The notes under the pieces were generated by a model. That model ran no database searches and had not been told where the DNA came from. It saw only the letters and a list, made by a program, of their open reading frames with translations. The translations under genes were made by a program, and so were the position numbers. From Acidobacteriota bacterium (GTDB lineage: Bacteria > Acidobacteriota > Terriglobia > Terriglobales > Acidobacteriaceae): 64,000 bases of DNA. The stretch is taken from assembly GCA_003225075.1 (NCBI GenBank), contig QIAP01000046.1, forward strand, positions 61,252-125,251. The letters are read 5' to 3'. Below are positions 9,486 to 18,671 of this stretch, piece after piece (position 1 is the stretch's first letter; each line of letters starts with the position of its first letter).

Positions 9486-10811
9486 ATGTCATCTCCGATA
9501 GCCACGATTTCTAGAATCGGTGAGCACGAAGGTCAGAGTGTCACGGTCCGCGGATGGCTCTACAACCTGCGCGAGAGTGGGAAATTACTGTTCCCGATTT
9601 TCCGCGACGGCACTGGGTTGATCCAGGGAGTGGTCGCCAAAAATGCGGTTTCGCCCGAGGTGTTCGATGCCGTGAAGACTCTCACCCAAGAATCAAGTGT
9701 AATTGTTGAAGGAAAGGTTCGCGCTGACAAGCGTGCACCCGGTGGTTACGAACTCGACGTCTCAAGCGTCCAAGTTTTACAGAAGGTGCCGGATTCTGAT
9801 CCATATCCCATCTCGCTCAAAGAACACGGCGTGGACTTTCTTATGGAGCATCGCCACCTCTGGGTGCGCACCCCGAGGCAGGCGGCGATCCTGCGGGTGC
9901 GCGCGGAAATCATTAGAGCGGCACGTGACTTCTTTGACGAGCGTGGATTTACTCTGACCGACCCACCGATTTTGACACCGGCTGCGTGTGAAGGGACAAC
10001 TACTCTGTTTCCCGTCGACTACTTCGAAGAACAAGCGTATTTGACGCAGTCCGGGCAGCTCTACATTGAAGCTACGGCGATGGCATTGGGCAAGGTTTAT
10101 TCCTTCGGACCTACATTCCGTGCCGAGAAATCCAAGACGCGGCGTCATCTGACGGAATTCTGGATGGTCGAGCCGGAAGTTGCCTATGCCACGTTGGATG
10201 ACATGATGGAGTTGGCCGAAGGATTGCTCTCTTTCCTGGTTAAACGTTGCCTTGATCGCCGGCGCAACGATTTGCAAATTATTGGGCGTGATGTTGCAAA
10301 ATTAGAAAAGATTGAACCGCCCTTTCCACGCATCAGCTACGACGACGCGGTGAAGATGCTACAAGAAGGCCACCAGACAGGTGCCCTGGAAACCAAGTTT
10401 GAATGGGGTGGCGATCTGGGATCGCCGGATGAGACTTATTTGTCCTCTAAGTTCGAAAAACCGGTGATGGTGCACCGTTACCCCGCAAGTGTGAAAGCTT
10501 TCTACATGGAGCCAGACCCCCAGCGGCCGGATCTTGCCTTGTGCGTGGACGTTCTTGCGCCGGAAGGTTACGGCGAGATTATCGGTGGATCGCAGCGCAT
10601 GGCATCTTACGACCTGCTGGTGCAGCGCATTCACGAACACAATCTGCCGGAGGAAGCCTTCAAGTGGTATCTGGACTTACGCAAATATGGCAGCGTGCCA
10701 CACGCGGGTTTTGGCATGGGAATTGAGCGTGCCGTCGCCTGGATTTGCGGTCTCGAGCATGTGCGTGAGACGATCCCGTTCCCCAGAATGTTGCACCGGT
10801 TGTATCCGTAG
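9486..10811 (+). CDS. asnS: Asparagine--tRNA ligase
   Basis: 441 residues from ATG 9486; the frame stays open upstream, but that part translates the spacer and the repeat, so it is not coding. Class II synthetase with an N-terminal OB-fold anticodon-binding domain ([20 protein letters not shown]), motif 2 ([21 protein letters not shown]) and motif 3 ([21 protein letters not shown]). The C-terminal IPFPRM ending and overall pattern match AsnRS of Thermus and relatives better than AspRS. It charges tRNA-Asn directly. It lies 111 bases downstream of the isomerase-like gene. Confidence 0.93.
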   Translation: MSSPIATISRIGEHEGQSVTVRGWLYNLRESGKLLFPIFRDGTGLIQGVVAKNAVSPEVFDAVKTLTQESSVIVEGKVRADKRAPGGYELDVSSVQVLQKVPDSDPYPISLKEHGVDFLMEHRHLWVRTPRQAAILRVRAEIIRAARDFFDERGFTLTDPPILTPAACEGTTTLFPVDYFEEQAYLTQSGQLYIEATAMALGKVYSFGPTFRAEKSKTRRHLTEFWMVEPEVAYATLDDMMELAEGLLSFLVKRCLDRRRNDLQIIGRDVAKLEKIEPPFPRISYDDAVKMLQEGHQTGALETKFEWGGDLGSPDETYLSSKFEKPVMVHRYPASVKAFYMEPDPQRPDLALCVDVLAPEGYGEIIGGSQRMASYDLLVQRIHEHNLPEEAFKWYLDLRKYGSVPHAGFGMGIERAVAWICGLEHVRETIPFPRMLHRLYP

Positions 10812-10857
10812 AGGGCTCACTGTCGTTGACGATAAGAATTTCTAGAAACTAACCACT

Positions 10858-11829
10858 ATGGAAATCACTAGCAAGCAAGAGGCGTCCGCAACCAGCAATG
10901 TTACTTACAGCAATATCATTCCAAGAAAAATCCGCGTGATTGGCATTCCTCTGGATCTCGGCCAGTCGCGACGTGGTGTAGATATGGGACCTTCAGCCGT
11001 GCGCGTGGCCGGCTTGGAGGCTCGACTCGAAGCTTTAGGGCATGTCGTCGAGGATGCTGGCAACGTGGCCGTGGCCATCGCAGAGCAGAAAAAAGAGGGC
11101 GACCCGCACGCCAAGTATCTCAAGGAAATCACAGCTACCTGTACCAAACATGCTGAGTTGGTCCTGAAGACGTTGGAGGTCGGCAAAGTGCCGGTCGTAC
11201 TTGGCGGCGATCACTCGGTAGCGGCCGGGACAGTCGCCGGGGTCGCGGAATTCTACCGCCGTGACAACAAGAAAATCGGCCTGATCTGGATCGACGCACA
11301 CAGCGATATCAACACGCCCGAAACGTCCCCCAGCGGAAACGTACACGGCATGCCTTTGGCAGCGATTGTCGGGCTTGGACCCACCGAACTCGCGAACATT
11401 TTTAACTTCGCGCCCAAAGTAAATCCTGAAAATTGCGTGGTGGTCGGGGTCCGCGATATTGATGCACACGAGAAAGAGAATATCCGACGGGCGGGCGTGA
11501 GAGTTTTCACCATGCGTGAAATCGATGAGCGCGGCATGCGCTCCGTGATGGAGGAAGCGTTACGGGTTGCGGGACGCGGGACTGTCGGATATCACGTCTC
11601 GCTGGATATGGATTGGATCGATCCTGAAGATGCTCCCGGGGTTGGAACTCCGGTACGCGGCGGCGCGACGTACAGAGAAGCGCACCTTGCAATGGAGATC
11701 ATCGCCGATCACGCTCGCATGTTTAGCTTTGAGATTGTCGAGGTGAACCCGGTGATTGATGAGCACAATCGAACTGCTGACCTGGCAGTCGAGTTGACAC
11801 TCTCAGCGTTCGGAAAAAAAATCTTGTAA
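10858..11829 (+). CDS. rocF: Arginase
   Basis: 323 residues, ureohydrolase fold. All manganese-binding motifs are present: [22 protein letters not shown]...GNVHGMPLA and [18 protein letters not shown]. The DINT..SGNVHG pattern and the [11 protein letters not shown] ending are typical of arginase rather than agmatinase. It hydrolyses L-arginine to ornithine and urea. It starts 46 bases after asnS on the same strand. In its 5' half there is an N-terminal extension of about 20 residues before [12 protein letters not shown]; Met1 is the only nearby start. Confidence 0.93.
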   Translation: MEITSKQEASATSNVTYSNIIPRKIRVIGIPLDLGQSRRGVDMGPSAVRVAGLEARLEALGHVVEDAGNVAVAIAEQKKEGDPHAKYLKEITATCTKHAELVLKTLEVGKVPVVLGGDHSVAAGTVAGVAEFYRRDNKKIGLIWIDAHSDINTPETSPSGNVHGMPLAAIVGLGPTELANIFNFAPKVNPENCVVVGVRDIDAHEKENIRRAGVRVFTMREIDERGMRSVMEEALRVAGRGTVGYHVSLDMDWIDPEDAPGVGTPVRGGATYREAHLAMEIIADHARMFSFEIVEVNPVIDEHNRTADLAVELTLSAFGKKIL

Positions 11830-11878
11830 TCTGACTCTTGTCGAAAATGCTCACTAACTTCAGCACTCTTTGCTATTG

Positions 11879-12220
11879 CTACTTTTGCTTGGCAATAATC
11901 TTGTCTTTGATCTCGGCGTAAGTAGACTGGGGGATAATTTTCTTTCTCACCAGCTCAGCCTTGGACTTGTACGGACGTCCGTCGATGATCTTCTGCGCGT
12001 ATTTCTCGCCAATGCCGGGTAGCGCGTCGAGTTGCTCTTTGCTGGCCGAGTTGATGTCAATCCGGTCGGCTTTAGCACCCGACTTTTCGGACTTTGGCTT
12101 TTGACCAGATTCGGCAGATTTGGAGGCATCGGGCGTTTGGCTGGACTGTGCTGGGGCTATGCCACTCAGCAGGGATACTGCGAATAGAGCAATTAGAATT
12201 CCACGAATCAAAATCTTCAT
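11879..12220 (-). CDS. Secreted ComEA-like helix-hairpin-helix protein
   Basis: 113 residues starting at ATG 12220, which has AGGTGAGG upstream; an in-frame start further up lacks this. A signal peptide (ILIRGILIALFAVSLLSGIAPAQ) is followed by a Ser/Lys-rich linker and a C-terminal helix-hairpin-helix domain (DINSASKEQLDALPGIGEKYAQKII). This domain resembles ComEA, which binds incoming DNA during natural transformation, but small proteins of this type occur without other competence genes, as here. DNA binding outside the inner membrane is a reasonable expectation; participation in DNA uptake is not shown. Confidence 0.85.
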   Translation of the reverse strand: MKILIRGILIALFAVSLLSGIAPAQSSQTPDASKSAESGQKPKSEKSGAKADRIDINSASKEQLDALPGIGEKYAQKIIDGRPYKSKAELVRKKIIPQSTYAEIKDKIIAKQK

Positions 12221-12309
12221 GTTCCTCACCTGATGCACCTCTGTTGGGTTTATTTGCACGTCTAGAGATGCGGATGTCGACGAGTAAGTTGCTTGATCGT
12301 AATTCCCCG

Positions 12310-13575
12310 CTATGCGTAAATGCCGCGCTGGCGAATGGTGTAGGCGACGCGATCGATTGCGAGCATGTAGGCGGCAATACGGTTATTCACTCCGTGAGTC
12401 TCGGCATAGCGAACGACATCCTCGAAGGCCCCGATCATGATATGTTCTAGTTGCTCGTTGACCACCGCTTCCTTCCAGAAGTAGCCCTGACGGTCCTGCA
12501 CCCATTCAAAATAAGACGTGGTGACACCGCCTGCATTGCACAAGATGTCGGGAATTACGAAGACTTTCTTGTCCCCCAGGATGTCATCAGCCGTCGCCGT
12601 GGTGGGGCCATTTGCGCCTTCCGCAAGTATCTTGCACTTCACTCGGTCGGCATTTCGGCTAGTGATTTGATTCTCCGTAGCGGCGGGGATCAATATTTCG
12701 CAGTCAGTGACCAATAACTCAGCAGGGTCATAGGCTTCGGCACCGGGGAAGCCATGGATGGTGCCCTCGCGTTCGCGAAAGTTCCACAACGCCTCAAGAT
12801 CGATTCCATTCTTGTTATAGAGCCCGCCATCCACTTCGGCTATTCCGATGATTTTGTACCCCGCCTCCGCCATCAACTTGGCGGCGTTGGAGCCCACATT
12901 CCCAAACCCCTGAATAATCACGCGCGTGGACTCGCGATTTAGCCTCAGTTTCTTGATGGCCTCGTCGCAAACAATCATGATCCCACGGCCTGTCGCCTCG
13001 CGGCGTCCACGCGATCCACCGATGTTCAGCGGCTTGCCGGTAACTACCGCTGTGACAGTCTGACGCATGTGCATGGAGTAAGTGTCCATGATCCATGCCA
13101 TGGTCTGCTCATTGGTGTTCACGTCTGGGGCAGGCACATCTTTCTCGGGGCCGATAAATTCCACCAATTCCGCGGTGTAGCGGCGGGTCATGCGCTCCAG
13201 TTCGCCCATTGACATTTTGTGGGGATCACAGATGACGCCACCCTTGGCGCCGCCAAACGGAATGTTCACTACCGCGCATTTCCATGTCATCCAACTGGCT
13301 AGCGCCCGAACCTCGTCCAGCGTTACATCCGGAGAGTAGCGAATACCACCTTTTGAAGGTCCTCGCGCAATTGAGTGCTGCACACGAAAACCGGTAAACA
13401 CCTCCAAGTGCCCGTTGTCCATCATCACCGGGATATGAACGATAAGTTCGCGATTGGGATATCGGAGAACCTTCCACAGTCCCTCGTCCAAGTTGAGCTT
13501 TTGAGCGGCGAGGTCGAAACGGGCGGCTTGCGCCTCCCAAGGGTTTATTTCCTGTTCGAGCGAGATCGTCTTCAT
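12310..13575 (-). CDS. gdhA: Glu/Leu/Phe/Val dehydrogenase family (glutamate dehydrogenase)
   Basis: 421 residues from ATG 13575, which has a GGAG upstream; the open frame extends further but without family similarity. The substrate-binding region holds the catalytic lysine motif ([11 protein letters not shown]) and [16 protein letters not shown]. The Rossmann motif is [15 protein letters not shown]. The short hexameric form (about 420 residues) with K-rich GGAKGG is typical of catabolic NAD(H)-dependent or dual-cofactor enzymes. It oxidatively deaminates glutamate to 2-oxoglutarate and ammonia. It is divergently transcribed from the DksA/TraR gene. Arginase lies nearby on the other strand, so amino-acid nitrogen metabolism is a loose theme here. 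Confidence 0.93.
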   Translation of the reverse strand: MKTISLEQEINPWEAQAARFDLAAQKLNLDEGLWKVLRYPNRELIVHIPVMMDNGHLEVFTGFRVQHSIARGPSKGGIRYSPDVTLDEVRALASWMTWKCAVVNIPFGGAKGGVICDPHKMSMGELERMTRRYTAELVEFIGPEKDVPAPDVNTNEQTMAWIMDTYSMHMRQTVTAVVTGKPLNIGGSRGRREATGRGIMIVCDEAIKKLRLNRESTRVIIQGFGNVGSNAAKLMAEAGYKIIGIAEVDGGLYNKNGIDLEALWNFREREGTIHGFPGAEAYDPAELLVTDCEILIPAATENQITSRNADRVKCKILAEGANGPTTATADDILGDKKVFVIPDILCNAGGVTTSYFEWVQDRQGYFWKEAVVNEQLEHIMIGAFEDVVRYAETHGVNNRIAAYMLAIDRVAYTIRQRGIYA

Positions 13576-13749
13576 AAAAAGAAGTCTCCGAGTATTTGCT
13601 CGCGACCCGTTAGGTCCCAGTAGACGACGAGTTCGAGCGGCAAATCTCACAGTATATGTGTGCGGCTAAGGTCAGGCAAGTTGGTGCTATATGGGACTGT
13701 TCGCAGATTTTACATTGCTACATAGCACTCGTGCACCTTTCCCGGGCTG

Positions 13750-13779
13750 TTGACGCATCTCAATTTGAGCGCTTATGAT
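13750..13779 (+). promoter_or_regulatory. Sigma70-type promoter for the DksA/TraR gene
   Basis: TTGACG at 13750-13755, an 18-base spacer, then TATGAT at 13774-13779. The predicted start point is about 60 bases upstream of the ATG at 13846. Both boxes match the consensus at five of six positions. Confidence 0.6.
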
Positions 13780-13845
13780 CGTCGTTTGATTTGAGGTCGA
13801 GGTGGCGTTCTGAGAGACCGTCTGAAGGCGACGGAGCGATCATTC

Positions 13846-14214
13846 ATGGATAAGAAGAAGCTGGAATATTTCAAAAAACGGCTCGAAACAAGGCAACTGG
13901 AACTGCGCCGTACGGTGACACGCACGCAACAGGACGGGCGTTCCGCCGATGAGGACTCGGCTCAAGACATTGCCGATCGCGCGGCGAGTTCTTACAACAA
14001 GGAATTTCTATTCTCCCAGAGCAACAATGAACGGCAACTGCTCCAAATGGTGGAGACTGCATTGGACCGCATCCGCCAGGGCAGCTTTGGCGAGTGCATT
14101 TCCTGCGGCAAAGAGATCAATGCCAAACGTTTAGAGGCGGTGCCGTGGACTCGCCACTGCATCGAATGTCAGGAAAAGCTTGAACAGGGTATTTTGGAAG
14201 AGGCCCCCAGATAA
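13846..14214 (+). CDS. DksA/TraR-type C4 zinc-finger protein
   Basis: 122 residues. An N-terminal coiled-coil (residues 1-75) is followed by a C4 zinc finger with Cys84, Cys87, Cys105 and Cys108 (CISCGKEIN...HCIEC). Proteins of this family enter the RNA polymerase secondary channel and modulate initiation with or without ppGpp. The coiled-coil tip in DksA carries two acidic residues; here the tip region contains DEDSAQDIAD, which is compatible. It has its own promoter and is divergent from gdhA. Confidence 0.9.
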   Translation: MDKKKLEYFKKRLETRQLELRRTVTRTQQDGRSADEDSAQDIADRAASSYNKEFLFSQSNNERQLLQMVETALDRIRQGSFGECISCGKEINAKRLEAVPWTRHCIECQEKLEQGILEEAPR

Positions 14215-14370
14215 GAGCGGAATCGACCCTTTGAGCGTTTCCATCGTTTAATGTCCATGAGAAGTTGGGTGTGATCACATCGGCGATTTTTGACGCTGCC
14301 ATTTTTGCCCTGTTAAACTGACTGTTTGTCATCCCACCTCATTTCAGATTAGCTGTTCAGAAGGGAAGTT

Positions 14371-15096
14371 GTGCGCGCAGAGACTCGACACTCTTTAAAA
14401 CAAGATCGCTTCAGTAAAGCCACCATCCGTGCCGCCGAACAGACTGCTCACTGGACGGCTGAACACAAACTGAACCTTATCATTGGAACCGTCGTCGTGG
14501 CTGCTGTGGTTGCGGCCGCAGCCGGAGCTTGGTACTACCTAGGTCAGCAAGATGAAAAGGCCAGCATTCAACTGAGCGAAGCCGTCCGTACCCTGGATAC
14601 ACAAGTACGGCCACCCGGAGTGCCTGCACAGCCTGACACCCCCAGTTTTGGCTCTGCCACTGAGCGAGCCATCGCGGCGAGAAAACAATTCCAAGCCATA
14701 GCGGACAAGTATCCGCACACCCGCACGGCAGATTTCGCGCGCTACTTTGCGGGCGTAACTTCCGCTGACGCTGGCGACAATAACGTCGCAGAGCGTGCGC
14801 TGCAGCAGGTTGCCTCTTCTCACAATCGCAATCTGGCTGCACTCGCCAAGTTTGCATTGGCATCGGTATACCGCAAGGAAAACAAAGACGCGCAGGCCAT
14901 TGATTTATACAAGCAGTTGATTTCCTCTCCCGCAGAGACGGTTGGAAAAGTGACCGCCCAAATGGAGTTGGCATCGTTGTACCAGTCCAAGCAGCAGGCC
15001 GCAGAAGCCAAGCGTATCTATGAGCAGATTCAGAAGGAAAATCCTTCATCCGAGGCCGCTTCTTTGGCTGGTCAGAAGCTGGCACAATTGAAGTAG
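14371..15096 (+). CDS. Membrane-anchored TPR protein, YfgM-like
   Basis: 241 residues from a GTG at 14371, preceded by AAGGGAAG. A cytoplasmic N-terminus (residues 1-35) is followed by one transmembrane helix (LNLIIGTVVVAAVVAAAAGAW) and TPR repeats in the C-terminal part (KFALASVYRKENKDAQAIDLYKQLI and following). This topology matches YfgM, an ancillary subunit of the Sec translocon and BAM-associated chaperone network. Family identity is moderately certain. The same layout also occurs in other short TPR proteins. It is followed 151 bases later by the yceD operon. Confidence 0.75.
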   Translation: MRAETRHSLKQDRFSKATIRAAEQTAHWTAEHKLNLIIGTVVVAAVVAAAAGAWYYLGQQDEKASIQLSEAVRTLDTQVRPPGVPAQPDTPSFGSATERAIAARKQFQAIADKYPHTRTADFARYFAGVTSADAGDNNVAERALQQVASSHNRNLAALAKFALASVYRKENKDAQAIDLYKQLISSPAETVGKVTAQMELASLYQSKQQAAEAKRIYEQIQKENPSSEAASLAGQKLAQLK

Positions 15097-15133
15097 CACC
15101 CTCGGACCGCGCGGCGGGTTGGGGCTCCCTTCC

Positions 15134-15162
15134 TTGACACCCCTCCGCATGCCCTTTATTCT
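15134..15162 (+). promoter_or_regulatory. Sigma70-type promoter for yceD-rpmF-plsX-fabD
   Basis: A perfect TTGACA (15134-15139), a 17-base spacer and TATTCT (15157-15162). The start point would be about 75 bases upstream of the yceD ATG. This is the best-matching promoter found in the window. Confidence 0.65.
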
Positions 15163-15247
15163 TGAATGTTGCTCCCCCAAGAGTTCACGCCACTGAGCGT
15201 GCTTCCGCCCGCCTTCGCGGTGTCAGGTCAGGGGCGCGGAGGTTCCC

Positions 15248-15799
15248 ATGTTCATCGAAATAAGGGAATTGGAGCTCCATCCCGTCGAGTTCGAGGAGGA
15301 GTTGGCACCCGGTGCGATCGACCTTGGAGAAGACATCCGGCAGCGCGGTCCGCTAAAAAGCAGCGGACGCGCCGACCTTGTCGAAGAACATCACGGTAAG
15401 CGGCAACTCATCAAGGACATAAGACTGCAGGGGAGGTTCTCTACCAGCGTGGAAATGCCTTGCGCCCGCTGTTTGGAACCGATCGTCCACGACTTGGCCG
15501 GCATGTTTGATCTGATGTATCGGCCACAGGGCACTGACGCCGGCAAGCACGAACTCTCGGTTACGGCTGCGGATGCCGAGATCGGCTATTATCAGGGAGA
15601 AGGCTTGTTGCTGGAAGACGCCCTGCGCGAGCAGGTGGTGCTGGCTTTGCCGCTGAAGGCGATCTGTCGTGAAGATTGCAAGGGCTTGTGCACGCATTGC
15701 GGCAAGAATTTAAATGTGGAGTCATGCTCCTGTGCTGAACCGCTGCAAGACCCGCGGTGGTTAGCCCTGAAAGAGATCCGGGAAAAACTAGGACACTGA
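15248..15799 (+). CDS. yceD: YceD/DUF177 family protein
   Basis: 183 residues starting at ATG 15248, which has CGGAGG eight bases upstream. Cysteine motifs of the family are visible: CARCLEP in the middle (about residue 75) and a C-terminal CREDCKGLCTHCG. Family members are conserved upstream of rpmF in bacteria. In plants and E. coli they are linked to 23S rRNA accumulation and ribosome assembly. Gene order yceD-rpmF-plsX-fabD here is the classical one, coupling ribosome and membrane-lipid synthesis. Confidence 0.9.
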   Translation: MFIEIRELELHPVEFEEELAPGAIDLGEDIRQRGPLKSSGRADLVEEHHGKRQLIKDIRLQGRFSTSVEMPCARCLEPIVHDLAGMFDLMYRPQGTDAGKHELSVTAADAEIGYYQGEGLLLEDALREQVVLALPLKAICREDCKGLCTHCGKNLNVESCSCAEPLQDPRWLALKEIREKLGH

Positions 15800-15842
15800 T
15801 CGACTCGGCCGTGGGCTACGAACCGGCCTTATAAGGAATTTT

Positions 15843-16028
15843 ATGGCGAATCCCAAACGACGACATTCGCAGAAGCGTACCAGCACCCGGCGCGCTCATG
15901 ATGCGCTATCCAAGCACTCGCTCTCCGAGTGCCCAAATTGCCATGAGCGGAAGATGCCGCATCGTGTTTGCCCCCAATGCGGTTACTATAAGGGCCGCGA
16001 AGTAGTCGAGGTCGAGGAGACCAGCTAA
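15843..16028 (+). CDS. rpmF: 50S ribosomal protein L32
   Basis: 61 residues with the conserved N-terminus (MANPKRRHSQKRTSTRRAHD). Four cysteines at 30, 33, 43 and 46 form a zinc ribbon (CPNC...CPQC), so this is the zinc-dependent form of L32. It starts 43 bases after yceD, with AAGGAA in the spacer. It is a large-subunit protein near the exit-tunnel side. No zinc-free paralogue lies in the window. Confidence 0.97.
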   Translation: MANPKRRHSQKRTSTRRAHDALSKHSLSECPNCHERKMPHRVCPQCGYYKGREVVEVEETS

Positions 16029-16046
16029 CCCGCCTACACGTACGCA

Positions 16047-17081
16047 ATGCCAAGCACCATAGCCCTGGATGCGATGGGTTCGGACCGCGCCCCCAAGCCG
16101 GAAGTCGACGGCGCGATTCAGGCTTCCCGCCACTACGGAATCCGTGTCCTCTTGGTCGGCCGGGAGGCGGCCATCAAAGCGGAACTGTCGCGCCATCCCA
16201 CTGCTGCCTGGCTTCCCATTGAAATCGTGAACGCCAGCGAAGTGGTCACCATGGAGGACAAGGCCGCGCAAGCCTTGCGTTCCAAGCGGGATTCCTCACT
16301 GCGCGTCGGATTGCGGCTGGTGCGGGAAAAACGGGCCGCGGGTTTTGTGACCGCTGGTAACACCGGCGCCGCGATGGCTACTGCAAAGATGGTTCTGGGC
16401 GCCCTTCCAGGCGTGGATCGTCCCGCATTAGCCGCTGTGTTTCCGACCGCGCTCGGTACCGCAGCAGTTCTGCTCGATGTCGGCGCCAATGTCGACTGCA
16501 AACCCGAGAATCTCGAACAGTTTGCCGTCATGGGCGAGATTTACTGCCGGTCAATCCTGGGAATTAAGCGGCCCCGGGTGGGACTGCTCTCGATCGGCGA
16601 AGAGGAAACCAAGGGCAACGAGCTTACGCGCGAGTCATTTCAATTATTGAAGCAGCTTCCCCTGAACTTTGTTGGAAATGTCGAGGGACGCGATCTGTAC
16701 GGCGGCCGGGTAGATGTGATCGTGGCCGATGGTTTTGTTGGAAACGTTGCGCTCAAGACTTCCGAGGGAGTCGTCAATCTCGTTCGCTTTGCTCTGAAGG
16801 AAGCGTTGAGGTCGACCATCACGCGGCAGGTCGGTTATCTGCTTTCGCGAAGCGCTTTCGTCGATTTCAAAAAGCGCCTTGACCACACCGAATATGGTGG
16901 CGCTCCTCTCCTCGGACTGAAAGGGGTGTGTATTATCACGCACGGCTCGTCCAACGCTAATGCGATCAAGAATGCCATCCGCGTGGCCTCAGAGTTCGCT
17001 GAACGAAGCATCAATGACACCATTGAAAAAGGGCTGGCGGGGTTGCACCGGTCGGCTGCTCCGGCGACCGTAAGCACCTAG
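16047..17081 (+). CDS. plsX: Phosphate acyltransferase PlsX
   Basis: 344 residues. The N-terminus ([21 protein letters not shown]) and the [10 protein letters not shown] and [13 protein letters not shown] motifs are those of PlsX. It converts acyl-ACP to acyl phosphate, feeding PlsY in the first step of phospholipid synthesis. It is a soluble, peripheral membrane enzyme. It starts 18 bases after rpmF, so it is cotranscribed with it, and is followed 15 bases later by fabD. Confidence 0.96.
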   Translation: MPSTIALDAMGSDRAPKPEVDGAIQASRHYGIRVLLVGREAAIKAELSRHPTAAWLPIEIVNASEVVTMEDKAAQALRSKRDSSLRVGLRLVREKRAAGFVTAGNTGAAMATAKMVLGALPGVDRPALAAVFPTALGTAAVLLDVGANVDCKPENLEQFAVMGEIYCRSILGIKRPRVGLLSIGEEETKGNELTRESFQLLKQLPLNFVGNVEGRDLYGGRVDVIVADGFVGNVALKTSEGVVNLVRFALKEALRSTITRQVGYLLSRSAFVDFKKRLDHTEYGGAPLLGLKGVCIITHGSSNANAIKNAIRVASEFAERSINDTIEKGLAGLHRSAAPATVST

Positions 17082-17096
17082 TACAAATCTCGCTAT

Positions 17097-18062
17097 ATGG
17101 CAACTTCTCCTCCGAGTCGTCTCCCCACTGCCTTTCTGTTCCCTGGCCAGGGCTCGCAGGCCGTCGGTATGGGCAGGGAACTGGCTGAACGATATCCAAT
17201 TGCGCAGCAAACTTTCCAGCAAGCTGATGATGCGCTCGGATACAGCATTGCACAGCTTTGCTTTGAGGGTCCCGACGATCAGCTTCGGCTGACAGAAAAT
17301 ACCCAGCCTGCCATTTTGACTGTCTCCGTCGCAGCCTGGCGTGTGTTGAACGAAAAAGGTATGCAAGCAGACTTTGTCTCGGGACACAGCCTGGGCGAGT
17401 ATTCCGCACACGTGGCAGCCGGCACGATCAACTTCGCCGACGCAGTCCGCGTGGTTCGGAATCGCGGCAAGTATATGCAGGAAGCGGTTCCTGTAGGCGT
17501 AGGTGCGATGGCCGCAGTTCTGGGAATGGATTTGGATAAAGTTGCTGCGATCTGCGCTGAGGCCGCGCAGGGCGAGGTCTGTGGGCCGGCAAATATCAAT
17601 TCGCCGGAACAGATTGTCATTTCCGGTCACGCCACGGCGGTGGAGCGGGCCGCCAAACTTGCTGATGAGCGTGGCGCGAAACGCGCCACGCTCCTGCCCG
17701 TCAGCGCACCGTTTCATTGTGCGCTGATGAAACCAGCGCAAGACCGCCTGGCTGCTGACCTGCATGCCTTGAGCTTTCAAGATCCTCACGTGCCTGTCGC
17801 TTGCAATGTTGATGCGGAGCTCGTGACCGATGCCATTTCCAGCCGCGATGCTCTGGTTCGTCAGGTTACAGGATCTGTAAAGTGGGATCAGGCTATGCGC
17901 CTGCTGATATCGAAAGGCGTACAGATATTCGTTGAAGTCGGTCCAGGTAAGGTTCTCTGCGGCCTTATGCGCCAGATTGACCGCTCAAAAATCTGCCTCA
18001 ATGTAGGAGACGAGGCCTCGCTGCAGAAAATGTTGGAGCATTTTGCAGAGACGAAGGCATGA
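17097..18062 (+). CDS. fabD: Malonyl-CoA-ACP transacylase
   Basis: 321 residues. GQGSQAVGMGREL near the N-terminus and the nucleophile motif GHSLGEYSA with Ser98 are diagnostic. The second catalytic residue is the His in SAPFHCALM. It moves malonyl from CoA to acyl-carrier protein, so it supplies the extender unit for fatty-acid synthesis. It is the last gene of the yceD operon. The next gene is convergent, 12 bases away. Confidence 0.96.
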   Translation: MATSPPSRLPTAFLFPGQGSQAVGMGRELAERYPIAQQTFQQADDALGYSIAQLCFEGPDDQLRLTENTQPAILTVSVAAWRVLNEKGMQADFVSGHSLGEYSAHVAAGTINFADAVRVVRNRGKYMQEAVPVGVGAMAAVLGMDLDKVAAICAEAAQGEVCGPANINSPEQIVISGHATAVERAAKLADERGAKRATLLPVSAPFHCALMKPAQDRLAADLHALSFQDPHVPVACNVDAELVTDAISSRDALVRQVTGSVKWDQAMRLLISKGVQIFVEVGPGKVLCGLMRQIDRSKICLNVGDEASLQKMLEHFAETKA

Positions 18063-18074
18063 CGCCGCCTGGTT

Positions 18075-18518
18075 TTAGTAGGGCGAAAAGGTTAGCGTTT
18101 TATCCGATTTCTGAACCCATAATCGGGCGTGTTCAGCACGATTATTCACGATTACTTCAACAATCACTCCGCTGCCACCGCCCTTTGGGGTCGCCGAACC
18201 ATAGACCTTGTACGACTTGACAAGACCCCATTCGCCTCCCGGTCCCCAATCGCGATAAAACTCAGTGAAGGGATACTGCGAGTATTTTTCAGGGTGTTGC
18301 TTCCACTGTGGATCGTGCATCCATATGCCGTACGCGTTCTCGTAGTCCTGATGCTGCAGAGCCGAGAAGAACTTTTCCACTACGTGTTCTTCTGGCCAAT
18401 TGCGGTACATCCATGCCAACACTCCAACAACCAAAAGCAGGACGACCGCGGAAATGATCCTGTTGCGACGGTGTCGCTCGCGAGCGGGATCGTACTCTCT
18501 GGCATCGAGCAGGGTCAT
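18075..18518 (-). CDS. Membrane-anchored hypothetical protein
   Basis: 147 residues. A charged N-terminus (about 20 residues) is followed by one transmembrane helix (IISAVVLLLVVGVLAWMY). The remaining 105 residues are probably extracytoplasmic. The soluble part has a motif FFSALQHQDYENAYGIWMHD, resembling NTF2-like or DUF4878-type accessory domains of lipoproteins. That resemblance is weak, so no function is assigned. It is convergent with fabD and lies outside the ABC operon that follows. Confidence 0.7.
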   Translation of the reverse strand: MTLLDAREYDPARERHRRNRIISAVVLLLVVGVLAWMYRNWPEEHVVEKFFSALQHQDYENAYGIWMHDPQWKQHPEKYSQYPFTEFYRDWGPGGEWGLVKSYKVYGSATPKGGGSGVIVEVIVNNRAEHARLWVQKSDKTLTFSPY

Positions 18519-18579
18519 GCTTAGCTAGCATAACGGATGCTGGCGGATTTCAGAAAGGCCCCGGGTACCGGAGATTTAG

Positions 18580-18608
18580 CAATTGAGTAATCTAGTAATT
18601 TGTAATTG
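18580..18608. repeat. Degenerate GTAAT octamer repeat
   Basis: About four imperfect units of roughly eight bases (AATTGA, GTAATCTA, GTAATTT, GTAATTGA) between the hypothetical gene and the ABC operon. They are related to the exact tandem repeat at 9380-9411, so the same spacer repeat family occurs twice in 10 kb. Confidence 0.5.
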
Positions 18609-18671
18609 AAGGCACATCGGTTTCGCACATGCTGCTGCGCCCTTGTTTAGTGCCCGTCCAGGCAACTTCTT

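Noticed and set aside
9486..10811. Aspartyl-tRNA synthetase instead of asparaginyl
   Set aside because: Motif 2 and the C-terminus fit AsnRS of Thermus-like bacteria better. A close phylogeny would settle it.
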